Origin: Pseudomonadota bacterium
GTDB lineage: Bacteria; Pseudomonadota; Alphaproteobacteria; JACQOE01
Direction of reading: 5' to 3'
Length of the DNA: 60,667 nt
Assembly: GCA_016202695.1 (NCBI GenBank)
Contig: JACQOE010000096.1
Span: 1 to 60,667, forward strand
The position numbers were made by a program, and so were the translations under genes. Under the pieces are notes generated by a model, which had not been told where the DNA came from, ran no database searches, and was given only the letters and a program-made list of their open reading frames with translations. The stretch's first letter is position 1. Each line of letters opens with the position of its first letter. This document shows positions 42,678-49,909 of this stretch, in pieces.

Positions 42678-43889
42678 ATGACGAGCGCGCCGCCGCCGGC
42701 CCCGGTGCCGCTGGTCGACCTCGCCGCCCAGTTCGCCCGGCTCCGGCCCCGGATCGAGGCCCGCATCGCCAAGGTGCTGGCCGAGGGGCGCTTCATCCTT
42801 GGGCCCGAGGTCGAGGAGCTGGAGGGGGCGCTCGCCCGCCTCACCGGCGCCGGCCATGCGGTCACGGTCGCGAGCGGCACCGATGCGCTGCGCCTCGCGC
42901 TGGCCGCCGAGGGAATCGGTCCCGGCGACGCGGTGTTCGTGCCCGCCTTCACCTTCATCGCCACCGCCGGCACGGTCGCCGCGCTCAACGCCGAGCCGGT
43001 GTTCGTCGACGTCGATCCGGAGACCTACACCCTGAGCGCGGCCGACCTCGCGCGGCGGATCGAGCGGGTGGCGCGCGCGGGGCGCCTCAAGCCCCGGGCG
43101 GTGGTGCCGGTCGACCTCTTCGGCCTGCCGGCCGACTACGCCGCCATCGGCGAGGTGGCGAGGGCGCGCGGCCTCTTCGTCCTCGCCGACGCCGCCCAGA
43201 GCCTGGGCGGGGCGGCGGGCGGGCGGCGGGTGGGGACGCTCGCCCCCGCCACCGCCACCAGCTTCTATCCCTCAAAGCCGCTCGGCGGCTACGGCGACGG
43301 CGGCGCCCTCTTCACCGACGATGCCGCCCGCGCCGCCCTCTGGCGGCGGCTCCGCCACCACGGCCAGGAGGGCGAGGCGGCGATCCTGCTCGGCGCCAAC
43401 AGCCGGCTCGACACCCTTCAGGCGGCGGTGCTCCTGGCCAAGCTCGAGGCGTTCGCGGACGAGCTTGCGGCGCGGGCGCGCGTCGCCGGCTGGTACGACC
43501 GGGCGCTGCCGGCGGGCGTGGTCCGCCCGCCGCGGCCGAAGGGGGTCTTCTCGGCCTGGGCGCTCTACTCGGTGCAGGTCGAGGGCCGCGACGCGGTCCT
43601 CGCCGGGCTTGCGGCCGAGGGCATCGGGGCGCGGGTCTACTACCGCACCGCGCTCCACCTCCAGCCCGCCTTCGCCCGCTTCGGCGAGGGCCCGGGCTCG
43701 CTCCCCGCGACCGAGGCCCTGGGCCGGCGCATCCTCTCGCTCCCCCTGCACGCCGACCTCGACGAGGCGACGGTGGCGCGGGTTTCCGCCGCCCTCGCCC
43801 GCGCCCTCGGCCGAGCGCGCGCCGCCGGGCCCGCTACTCCTCGATCAGCGGGTACGAGCCCTCGGCGTCGTGGATCTCGCGCCCGGTGA
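42678..43889 (+). CDS. DegT/DnrJ/EryC1-family sugar aminotransferase, GnnB-like
   Basis: PLP-dependent aminotransferase of 403 residues. VDLAAQFARLRPRIEARIAK, the GRFILGPEVEELE segment, ASGTDALRLAL, VDLFGLPADY and DAAQSLGG lead to the PLP lysine in SFYPSKPLGGYGDGGA. It follows the dehydrogenase by 17 bases, a two-gene operon that probably makes an amino-sugar nucleotide. Its last 56 bases overlap the convergent ectC gene. The final 30 residues (GPATPRSAGTSPRRRGSRAR) are therefore likely to be a loosely constrained tail. Confidence 0.8.
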   Translation: MTSAPPPAPVPLVDLAAQFARLRPRIEARIAKVLAEGRFILGPEVEELEGALARLTGAGHAVTVASGTDALRLALAAEGIGPGDAVFVPAFTFIATAGTVAALNAEPVFVDVDPETYTLSAADLARRIERVARAGRLKPRAVVPVDLFGLPADYAAIGEVARARGLFVLADAAQSLGGAAGGRRVGTLAPATATSFYPSKPLGGYGDGGALFTDDAARAALWRRLRHHGQEGEAAILLGANSRLDTLQAAVLLAKLEAFADELAARARVAGWYDRALPAGVVRPPRPKGVFSAWALYSVQVEGRDAVLAGLAAEGIGARVYYRTALHLQPAFARFGEGPGSLPATEALGRRILSLPLHADLDEATVARVSAALARALGRARAAGPATPRSAGTSPRRRGSRAR

Positions 43890-44220
43890 GCGCGGGCACG
43901 AACACGCAGACGTAGCGCACGTCGGTCTTCGCCCGCACGATGTGGCGGTCGTGCCTGTCGAGGCAATACATGACGCCCGGGCGGATCGAGACCGTGCGTC
44001 CCTCGTCGACGACCTCGATCTCGGCCTCGCCCTCGATGCAGAAGCAGGCCTCGACGTGGTTCTTGTACTGATGGAACGCGGTGGTGCCACCCTTGACCCA
44101 GGTCTCGTGGAGCGAGAAGCCGGCGCCGTCGCGTTTGATGAGGAGCCGCCGGCTGGTGAAGGTCGGCCCCACCACCTCGCGCTCGGTTCCCTTCACCTCC
44201 TCGACCGTCCGCACGATCAT
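43834..44220 (-). CDS. ectC: L-ectoine synthase
   Basis: Cyclises N-gamma-acetyl-diaminobutyrate to ectoine, an osmoprotectant. The 128-residue cupin matches EctC throughout: MIVRTVEEVKGTEREVVGPT, FTSRRLLIKRDGAGFS, then CIEGEAEIE. The iron ligands of characterised EctC are kept with the same numbers, E57, Y85 and H93, and ALTGREIHD follows. The start at 44220 has GAGGAGG. No ectA, ectB or ectD adjoins, so it is a solitary ectC, which may use imported precursor or have a different substrate. It is divergent from an ArsR gene. Confidence 0.9.
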   Translation of the reverse strand: MIVRTVEEVKGTEREVVGPTFTSRRLLIKRDGAGFSLHETWVKGGTTAFHQYKNHVEACFCIEGEAEIEVVDEGRTVSIRPGVMYCLDRHDRHIVRAKTDVRYVCVFVPALTGREIHDAEGSYPLIEE

Positions 44221-44331
44221 CGCCCCCTCCTCGTTTCCGCGACGGGCGCGGAGCATAGCACGGCGGAGTCGCCGGCGCGGGGGCCCGCGCCAATTCCCGC
44301 AATGATATTCGGAGATTATTGTGAATTAATT

Positions 44332-44343
44332 TTTGCATGCAAA
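44332..44343. promoter_or_regulatory. Palindromic operator candidate in the ectC-arsR divergent region
   Basis: TTTGCATGCAAA is a perfect 12-base palindrome in an AT-rich patch 44 bases before the arsR start. ArsR-family repressors bind such sites near their own promoters, so self-control, and possibly control of the divergent ectC, is likely. Confidence 0.55.
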
Positions 44344-44386
44344 TGTGGTAAAGAGGAAATTACATCGAGGCGTGAGGGTTTCCGAG

Positions 44387-44755
44387 ATGGGTTTGCACGT
44401 CGAGGGTGAGGCGACCCCGCACGCGGTCGCGGCGGCCGGGACGCTCCCGGGATTCCCCGAAAGGGCCGCCCAGGCCACGGCCTTCCTCAAGGCCCTGGCC
44501 AACGAGAACCGGCTGCTCGTGCTCTGCTACCTGGCCGACGGCGAGAAGTCGGTGACCGAGCTCGAGCGCCTGATCGGGGTCCGCCAGCCGACGCTTTCGC
44601 AGCAGCTCGCCCGGCTCAGGGCCGAGCGGCTGGTCAAGACCCGCCGCAACGCCAAGTCGGTCTACTACTCGCTCGCCGGCAACGAGGCGAAGCAGGTGAT
44701 CGAGCTCCTGCATCGGGTCTTCTGCGAGCCGGGCGGGGAAGCCCCCGCCGGCTGA
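44387..44755 (+). CDS. ArsR-family repressor of the BigR/SqrR persulfide-sensor type
   Basis: A 122-residue winged-helix repressor. ATAFLKALANENRLLVLCYL (about 30-49), SVTELERLIGVRQPTLSQQL (recognition helix 58-75) and AKSVYYSLAG (wing) are as in the family. Cys47 and Cys113 lie 66 residues apart, exactly as the redox pair of BigR and SqrR, with the same surroundings (RLLVLCYL and LLHRVFC). This predicts a disulfide/polysulfide-bridge sensor. AGGG precedes the ATG by 8 bases. No sulfur-oxidation gene adjoins. Confidence 0.8.
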   Translation: MGLHVEGEATPHAVAAAGTLPGFPERAAQATAFLKALANENRLLVLCYLADGEKSVTELERLIGVRQPTLSQQLARLRAERLVKTRRNAKSVYYSLAGNEAKQVIELLHRVFCEPGGEAPAG

Positions 44756-44801
44756 GGCCGGCGCCCGCTGTCGGCCGGCGAGCGGACTGCCGGGCCCGCC
44801 C

Positions 44802-45881
44802 TCAGCCCAGCACCTTGGCCCGCATCTCCAGCATCTTGCGGTCGAAGACCGTGTTGTAGCGGTTCGCCTTCCTGAGGAACGCCATGTAGGAGGCGTGGAC
44901 CCTGGCGGTGAGCGCGTCCCCGGTCGCGAACTCGTTCAGCACCTCGAGCGTGGTCTTGCCGAGCGCGGCGACAATCTCGTCGGCGAACTGGCGAAGCTCC
45001 ACCCCGTGCTGGGTGAGGAGCGGGTCGAGGGACTCGATGTTGTGGCGCTGGAAGTCGGCCAGGGTCTCGTTGGCGGTGGCCGAGGCGACCGCCTTGACGA
45101 TCTCCTGGAGGTCGGGGGCGAGGGCCTCGAACCTGGCCCGGTTGACGAACACCTCCAGCGCCGGGCCCGGCTCGTGGAAGGCCGGCAGGTAGTAGAACTT
45201 GGCGGTGCGGTAGAGCCCGAAGGCGAGGTCGTTCCACGGCCCCACCCACTCGGCGGCGTCGATCGCGCCCGAGGCCATCGCGGGGCCGATCTCGCCCGGC
45301 GGCGTGAGCACGGTGGTGACGCCGAGTCGGCGCATCACCTCGCCGCCCAGCCCGGCAATCCGGAACTTGAGCCCCTTGAGGTCGGAGAGCGTTTTGATCT
45401 CCTTGCGGAACCACCCCCCCGCCTGGACCCCGCTGTTGCCGGCGTAGAAGCCCTTGAGGCCGAACTGGGCGTAGACCTCGTCCCACAGCGCCTGGCCGTC
45501 GCCGAAGTAGATCCAGGCCGCCAGCTCGGTGGCGGTGAGGCCGAAGGGGACGGTGGTGAAGAAGTGCAGCGCCTTCGACTTGTTGGCCCAGTAGTAGGGC
45601 GTGCCGTGGCCGATGTCGGCCACGCCCCGCATCACCGCGTCCAGGCTCTCGAAGGGCGGCACCAGCTCGCCGGCGCCAAACACCTTGATGGCGAGGCGCC
45701 CGCCCGAGGCCGCGCCCACGCGGTCGGCGAAGCGCTGGGCGTTGACCGCCACCCCGGGGGTGTTCTTGGGCCAGGGCATCACCAGGCGCCACTCGGCACG
45801 GCCCTGGGCGATCGCCGGCCCGGGCAGGGCGGAGGCACCGGCGGCGGCGGCCGCGCCGGCGAGGAAGCTACGGCGTTTCAT
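44802..45881 (-). CDS. dctP: Orphan TRAP transporter substrate-binding protein DctP (Tat-type signal)
   Basis: A 359-residue periplasmic receptor. The start MKRRSFLAGAAAAAGASALP has a twin-arginine motif (RRSFL), so it is probably exported by Tat. DctP-type features include RADIGHGTPYYWAN-like, FWRKEIKTLSDLKGLKFRIAG-like and LTPPGEIGPAMASGAIDAAE segments (seen as VADIGHGTPYYW, KTLSDLKGLKFRIAG). No dctQ or dctM adjoins, so it must pair with a permease elsewhere. It resembles the DctP7-type receptors for keto acids, which is inference. GGAAGGG lies upstream. Confidence 0.85.
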   Translation of the reverse strand: MKRRSFLAGAAAAAGASALPGPAIAQGRAEWRLVMPWPKNTPGVAVNAQRFADRVGAASGGRLAIKVFGAGELVPPFESLDAVMRGVADIGHGTPYYWANKSKALHFFTTVPFGLTATELAAWIYFGDGQALWDEVYAQFGLKGFYAGNSGVQAGGWFRKEIKTLSDLKGLKFRIAGLGGEVMRRLGVTTVLTPPGEIGPAMASGAIDAAEWVGPWNDLAFGLYRTAKFYYLPAFHEPGPALEVFVNRARFEALAPDLQEIVKAVASATANETLADFQRHNIESLDPLLTQHGVELRQFADEIVAALGKTTLEVLNEFATGDALTARVHASYMAFLRKANRYNTVFDRKMLEMRAKVLG

Positions 45882-45969
45882 GGCGTTCGTACCCTTCCGA
45901 GAGCCACAGGATGGAGGTCGCATCGCTCACCTGTCGGGGGGCAAAGGCGGCGGGCGCGCCGCCGGCGGG

Positions 45970-46428
45970 TCAGTTCGGCGCCGGGCCCCGCGGCGAGACG
46001 GTCACGTCGATGGTCGAGCCGGAGAGGCGCCCGCCGATGATCTGGAGGGTCGCGATCCGGTTGTCGCGCTGATAGGTGAGGACGCTGATGGTCGCGCGCA
46101 CCGAGGTCACCTCGCGCCAGCCGAAGCCCGCCATCTCGCGCTTGAAGAAGTCGTAGGCCTCGACCACGTTGAGCCCGGAATCGAAGGTGAGCCGTCCGAT
46201 CCAGTCGTTGTCGGAGCCGAGCACCAGGGTGCGGTCGATGTTCAGCTTGGCGCCCTGGGGCACGGGGATGTCGGTGAACGAGGCGAAGGAGACCGGCTTG
46301 CCGCCGGGCCCGCCGCGATCGGCCCCGGCGGTGTCCCTCGGGCCGGGGACCGTCGCCATCTCGCCGCAGGCGGCGGGCAGAAGCGCAAGCATCGCCGCCG
46401 CCATGGTCCCTATCGCGCGCACCGCCAT
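45970..46428 (-). CDS. Putative lipoprotein, unknown function
   Basis: A 152-residue protein with a lipoprotein signal (IGTMAAAMLALLPAAC, lipobox LPAAC, Cys near residue 21). The mature part has FASFTDIPVPQGAKLNIDRT, TFDSGLNVVEAYDFFKREMA and FGWREVTSVRATISVLTYQR, a beta-alpha-beta pattern seen in conserved alphaproteobacterial lipoproteins. I cannot name the family. It shares strand with the upstream half of the region and has chromosomal GC content. Confidence 0.6.
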   Translation of the reverse strand: MAVRAIGTMAAAMLALLPAACGEMATVPGPRDTAGADRGGPGGKPVSFASFTDIPVPQGAKLNIDRTLVLGSDNDWIGRLTFDSGLNVVEAYDFFKREMAGFGWREVTSVRATISVLTYQRDNRIATLQIIGGRLSGSTIDVTVSPRGPAPN

Positions 46429-46627
46429 CGCCCGCTTCTCCCCTCGACTGCCCCCTAGCCTTTACGATCATAGGCGCAAGCCGGCGGGGTGACAAAGGAA
46501 ACGCGTGAGCCGGGCGGCGCGCCTTTACAATCCGCGAGCTAGGCGCCTAACCTCTGGCCAACGCGCCACGCCGCGCGCGCCCCGGCACCTGCGGCGAGCG
46601 CCGGTGACGTTCCGCGGGAGGGCCGAG

Positions 46628-48106
46628 ATGAAGACCTACAAGCTCTGGATCGGCGGCGAGTGGGCGAACCCCGGCTCGGGCGAGTGGTTCGACACCGTCG
46701 ATCCCTACGCCAACAAGCCGTGGGCCAAGATCCCCCGCGGCAACGCCGAGGACGCGAGGCGGGCGGTCGAGGCCGCCGATCGCGCCTGGCGCTCGCCCGA
46801 GTGGCGGAAACTCACCCCCACCCAGCGCGGGCATCTCCTGCGCCGACTCGGCGACCTCGTGGCCGAGAACGCCGAGGCGCTGGCCGACGTCGAGGTCCGC
46901 GACAACGGCAAGCTCAAGGCCGAGATGCTGGGCCAACTCCGCTACATCCCGCAGTGGTACTACTATTACGGCGGGCTGGCCGACAAGGTCGAGGGCGCGG
47001 TTGTCCCGATCGACAAGCCCGGGGTCTTCAACTACACCCGCTACGAGCCGGTCGGCGTGGTGGCGGCGATCGTGCCGTGGAACTCGCCGCTCCTCCTCAC
47101 CACCTGGAAGCTCGCGCCCGCGCTCGCCGCCGGCAACGCGGTGGTGGTGAAGCCCTCCGAGTTCACCTCCGCCTCGATGCTGGAGTTCTGCGCCCTGATC
47201 GAGAAGGCGGGCTTCCCCAAGGGCATCGTCAACGTCGTCACCGGCTTCGGCCCCGAGGTGGGCGAGCCGCTGGTCGCGCACCCGAAGGTGGCCAAGGTCG
47301 CCTTCACCGGCGGCGAGACAGGCGGGCAGAAGGTCTACGAGGCGGCGGCCAAGGGGCTCAAGCGGGTGACGCTGGAGCTGGGCGGCAAGTCGCCCAACAT
47401 CGTCTTCGACGACTGCGTGATGGAGGACGCGGTCAAGGGCGTGATCTCCGGCATCTTCGCCGCCACCGGGCAGACCTGCATCGCCGGCTCGCGGCTCCTG
47501 GTGCAGGAGTCGATCCACGACGCCTTGGTCGACAAGCTGGTCGCCTTCGCCAGGACCGCGCGCATGGGCAACCCCGCCGACATGTCCACCCAGGTCGGCC
47601 CGGTGACCACCCGGCCGCAGTACGAGAAGATCCTCAAATACATCGACATCGCCAAGAGCGAGGGGGCGACGGCGGTGCTGGGCGGCGGGCCGGCGAAGCG
47701 CCCGGAATGCGGCGACGGGCTGTTCGTCGAGCCGACCATCTTCACCGGCGTCTCCAACAACATGCGGATCGCCCAGGAGGAGGTGTTCGGCCCGGTGCTG
47801 TCGGTGATCCGCTTCCGCGACGAGGACGAGGCGGTGCGGATCGCCAACGACATCCTCTACGGCCTCGCCGCCGGGGTGTGGACCCAGAACATCCGCCGCG
47901 CGATCACGGTGGCCGAGCGGCTGGAATGCGGCACCGTGTGGGTGAACACCTACCGGGCGGTGAGCTTCCTGTCGCCCTTCGGCGGCTACAAGCGGAGCGG
48001 GCTCGGGCGCGAGAACGGCCAGGACATGATCAAGGAGTACATGCAGCAGAAGAGCGTGTGGATCTCCACCGCGACCGAGGTGCCGAACCCGTTCGTGTTG
48101 CGCTGA
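46628..48106 (+). CDS. Aldehyde dehydrogenase
   Basis: NAD(P)-dependent enzyme of 492 residues that oxidises an aldehyde to its acid. Landmarks are WNSPLLLTTWKLAPALAAGN, KPSEFTSASM, FTGGETGGQ, the catalytic Glu in LELGGKSPN, the catalytic Cys in ATGQTCIAGSR, and EEVFGPVLSVIRF. FSPFGGYKRSG-type C-terminus is present (LSPFGGYKRSGLGREN). The ATG at 46628 has GGGAGG upstream. The NYTRYEPVGVV core places it near betaine/semialdehyde dehydrogenases, but the substrate is unknown. Confidence 0.9.
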   Translation: MKTYKLWIGGEWANPGSGEWFDTVDPYANKPWAKIPRGNAEDARRAVEAADRAWRSPEWRKLTPTQRGHLLRRLGDLVAENAEALADVEVRDNGKLKAEMLGQLRYIPQWYYYYGGLADKVEGAVVPIDKPGVFNYTRYEPVGVVAAIVPWNSPLLLTTWKLAPALAAGNAVVVKPSEFTSASMLEFCALIEKAGFPKGIVNVVTGFGPEVGEPLVAHPKVAKVAFTGGETGGQKVYEAAAKGLKRVTLELGGKSPNIVFDDCVMEDAVKGVISGIFAATGQTCIAGSRLLVQESIHDALVDKLVAFARTARMGNPADMSTQVGPVTTRPQYEKILKYIDIAKSEGATAVLGGGPAKRPECGDGLFVEPTIFTGVSNNMRIAQEEVFGPVLSVIRFRDEDEAVRIANDILYGLAAGVWTQNIRRAITVAERLECGTVWVNTYRAVSFLSPFGGYKRSGLGRENGQDMIKEYMQQKSVWISTATEVPNPFVLR

Positions 48107-48144
48107 GGGGCGTCCATTCGAGAGACGCAGACCCATGTTCTTTC

Positions 48145-48228
48145 CGTCATGCCCGCGAAAGCGGGCATCCAGGAATGGACTACCGGCCTTGCCGCGGCCC
48201 CTGGACCCCCGCTTGCGCGGGGGTGACG
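48145..48228. repeat. Intergenic CGTCA...TGACG repeat, two hairpins
   Basis: Starts CGTCATGCCCGCGAAAGCGG and ends CCCCGCTTGCGCGGGGGTGACG. Each end forms its own hairpin (GCCCGC-GAAA-GCGGGC and CCCCCGC-TTGC-GCGGGGG). It lies between aldehyde dehydrogenase and the GST gene. Confidence 0.7.
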
Positions 48229-48318
48229 ATCGGGGCTGTTGAAACGGGGTCGGAGGCGAGGACTTCGCGCCCGGCGGCATCGGCCCCGACGGAGCGGCGA
48301 GACAAGGAGAGAGAAACC

Positions 48319-48939
48319 ATGATTCTGGTCGGGCGCAATCACTCGGCGTACACGCGTCGCGTCGGCATCGCCTTGCGCGCGCTGGGGATTCTTTACGAGC
48401 AGCTCGGCGTCTCGCCGTCCAAGGACGCGGAGGTGGTGCGCCGGCACAACCCGATGGGCCTGGTGCCGGCGCTGGTGCTGGACGACGGGACCGCGCTCAT
48501 CGACAGCGCCGCGATCTGCGACTACCTCGACGATCTCGTCGGGCCGGCGCGAGCGCTCACGCCCGCCACCGGCGCCGCCCGGCGTGAGGTGACGCAAACC
48601 ACCGCGCTCGCGCTCCAGGTGCTGGGGAAGTGCATGGAGGCGCACCACGAGATGCTGCGGAAGCCCAAGGAGAAGCAGCACCAGCCCTATCTCGACGCCT
48701 GCCACGAGCGCATGGGCCGCGGCTTCGCCCTCCTCGAGGGGCGGGTTCCGGCGGAAGCGGGCTGGCTCTGCGCCGGGCGGCTCAGCCACGCCGACATCGC
48801 CACCGTCGTCACCTTCGACTTCGCCAACCTCGACTTCCCCGCCCTTGGCTGGCGCGAGCGCTTCCCCCGCCTCGCCGCCTACGCCCGGCGCATGAACGCG
48901 CTTCCCCCCTTCGCGGAGTGCCAGCCGGAGGCGGGGTAG
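48319..48939 (+). CDS. Glutathione S-transferase family protein
   Basis: A 206-residue protein. N-terminal thioredoxin-like domain: MILVGRNHSAYTRRVGIALR with Ser9/Tyr11 near the GSH site, NPMGLVPALVLDDG with the cis-Pro, and LIDSAAICDYLDD with the Ser that contacts the glutathione glutamate. C-terminal helical domain: LLEGRVPAEAGWLCAGRLSHADIA and FPRLAAYARRM. GGAGAG precedes the ATG. Role in detoxification is likely, substrate unknown. Confidence 0.85.
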   Translation: MILVGRNHSAYTRRVGIALRALGILYEQLGVSPSKDAEVVRRHNPMGLVPALVLDDGTALIDSAAICDYLDDLVGPARALTPATGAARREVTQTTALALQVLGKCMEAHHEMLRKPKEKQHQPYLDACHERMGRGFALLEGRVPAEAGWLCAGRLSHADIATVVTFDFANLDFPALGWRERFPRLAAYARRMNALPPFAECQPEAG

Positions 48940-49045
48940 GGGGCGGGGGGGCAGCATCGGAGTCCAAGTTATGGACAAGAGTGAACTTATTCAGAAAGTG
49001 AATGACTTTGTCCGGTGAAGGGATTGAGTCATTAATTCCCCCTCT

Positions 49046-49118
49046 CGTCACCCCCGCGCAAGCGGGGGTCCAGCGTGTGCTTGAAAACCCCTGGATTCCC
49101 GCTTGCGCGGGAATGACG
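49046..49118. repeat. Intergenic CGTCA...TGACG repeat, left of the GIY-YIG gene
   Basis: Starts CGTCACCCCCGCGCAAGCGG and ends CCCGCTTGCGCGGGAATGACG, two hairpins of the same kind as at 48.1 kb. It lies downstream of the leftward GIY-YIG gene. Confidence 0.7.
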
Positions 49119-49189
49119 ATCAAGAGCGGTATCCGGGTCATGGGGATCCCTTCACACGCTCGAAAGCGGGGGGGTCCATGCCGCGGCGA

Positions 49190-49480
49190 TCAGCGTGCCA
49201 TGTCCTCGTAGAGGTCGCGCCACTGCGGATTGCCGCGCTCGATCAGTTCGATCTTCCAGGCCCGGCGCCATTTCTTGATCCGCTTCTCGCGCAGGATCGC
49301 CTCCGGCATGGTCTCGTGAAACTCGGCATGAACCAGCCGGTGGACGCCATAGGTCTTGGTGAAACCGCCGACGGTGCCGGATTTATGTTCCCAGACCCGA
49401 CGGACAACGTCATTCGTCACGCCGACATAGAGTGTGCCGTTCCGTTTGCTGGCGAGGATGTAGACGCAGGGCCGTCCCAT
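49190..49480 (-). CDS. GIY-YIG nuclease domain protein
   Basis: A 96-residue protein consisting of one GIY-YIG domain. VYILASKRNGTLYVGVTNDV carries the GIY and YIG strands. VRRVWEHKSGTVGGFTKTYG holds the conserved Arg. FHETMPEAILREKRIKKWRR includes the catalytic Glu. These proteins cut DNA with one metal ion. The ATG at 49480 is chosen; the longer frame upstream translates the repeat (MPAKAGIHQP). Repeats at 49.05 and 49.51 kb flank the gene on both sides. Confidence 0.85.
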   Translation of the reverse strand: MGRPCVYILASKRNGTLYVGVTNDVVRRVWEHKSGTVGGFTKTYGVHRLVHAEFHETMPEAILREKRIKKWRRAWKIELIERGNPQWRDLYEDMAR

Positions 49481-49510
49481 GGCCCCGCACTCTACCAGTC
49501 CAACCGGCTG

Positions 49511-49538
49511 ATGGATGCCCGCTTTCGCGGGCATGACG
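49511..49538. repeat. Half copy of the CGTCA...TGACG repeat
   Basis: ATGGATGCCCGCTTTCGCGG followed by GCATGACG matches one hairpin of the full repeats. It lies 31 bases upstream of the GIY-YIG start codon and is the only half copy seen. Confidence 0.55.
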
Positions 49539-49605
49539 GAGCGGGAGTCATGCTCGCGACCCACCTGTCAACTTGAGCTCATTGCTCCCTAAGCTTGGCA
49601 CCGCC

Positions 49606-49620
49606 ATCATACGGTATGAT
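49606..49620. promoter_or_regulatory. Palindromic operator candidate upstream of abrB
   Basis: ATCATAC-G-GTATGAT is a perfect 15-base palindrome 33 bases before the AbrB-type gene. It overlaps a TATGAT that could be a -10. AbrB/MazE-type proteins usually bind such palindromes to control themselves. Confidence 0.55.
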
Positions 49621-49653
49621 CGTTCTTCCAGCCGGTGCGAAGGCCCGCATCCG

Positions 49654-49896
49654 ATGAAGAAGAATCCGCCCATGCCCCAGCGCCTCGTCGCCTCGCGGCT
49701 CGGCGCGGGCGGCCGGACGGTGGTGCCTAGGGCCGTGCGTGAGGCGCTCGGCATCGCCCCGGGCGACGAGATCGGTTACGTGATCGAGGACGGCCGGGTC
49801 GAGCTGGTCAGGCTCCGCTCCAAAGGGGAGAACCCGTTCGCCGCCTTCGGCGAGTGGGACTCGGAAGCCGATCGCGAAGGCTATCGGCCGCTTTAG
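49654..49896 (+). CDS. AbrB/SpoVT-type DNA-binding protein (orphan antitoxin-like)
   Basis: An 80-residue protein with one swapped-hairpin domain. RLVASRLGAGGRTVVPRAVR, EALGIAPGDEIGYVIEDGRV is the AbrB core. The tail (ENPFAAFGEWDSEADREGYR) resembles the toxin-binding tail of PrlF-type antitoxins. No toxin gene follows: the next gene converges from the other strand after 13 bases. Starts at 49654 or 49672 are possible; neither has a strong ribosome-binding site. It is either an orphan antitoxin or a stand-alone regulator. Confidence 0.7.
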   Translation: MKKNPPMPQRLVASRLGAGGRTVVPRAVREALGIAPGDEIGYVIEDGRVELVRLRSKGENPFAAFGEWDSEADREGYRPL

Positions 49897-49909
49897 TCCT
49901 CCCCGGCCC

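Noticed and set aside
48145..49538. Possible CRISPR array in the repeat-rich stretch
   Set aside because: The repeats are palindromic intergenic units of varied spacing with genes between them; there are no regular spacers and no cas genes.
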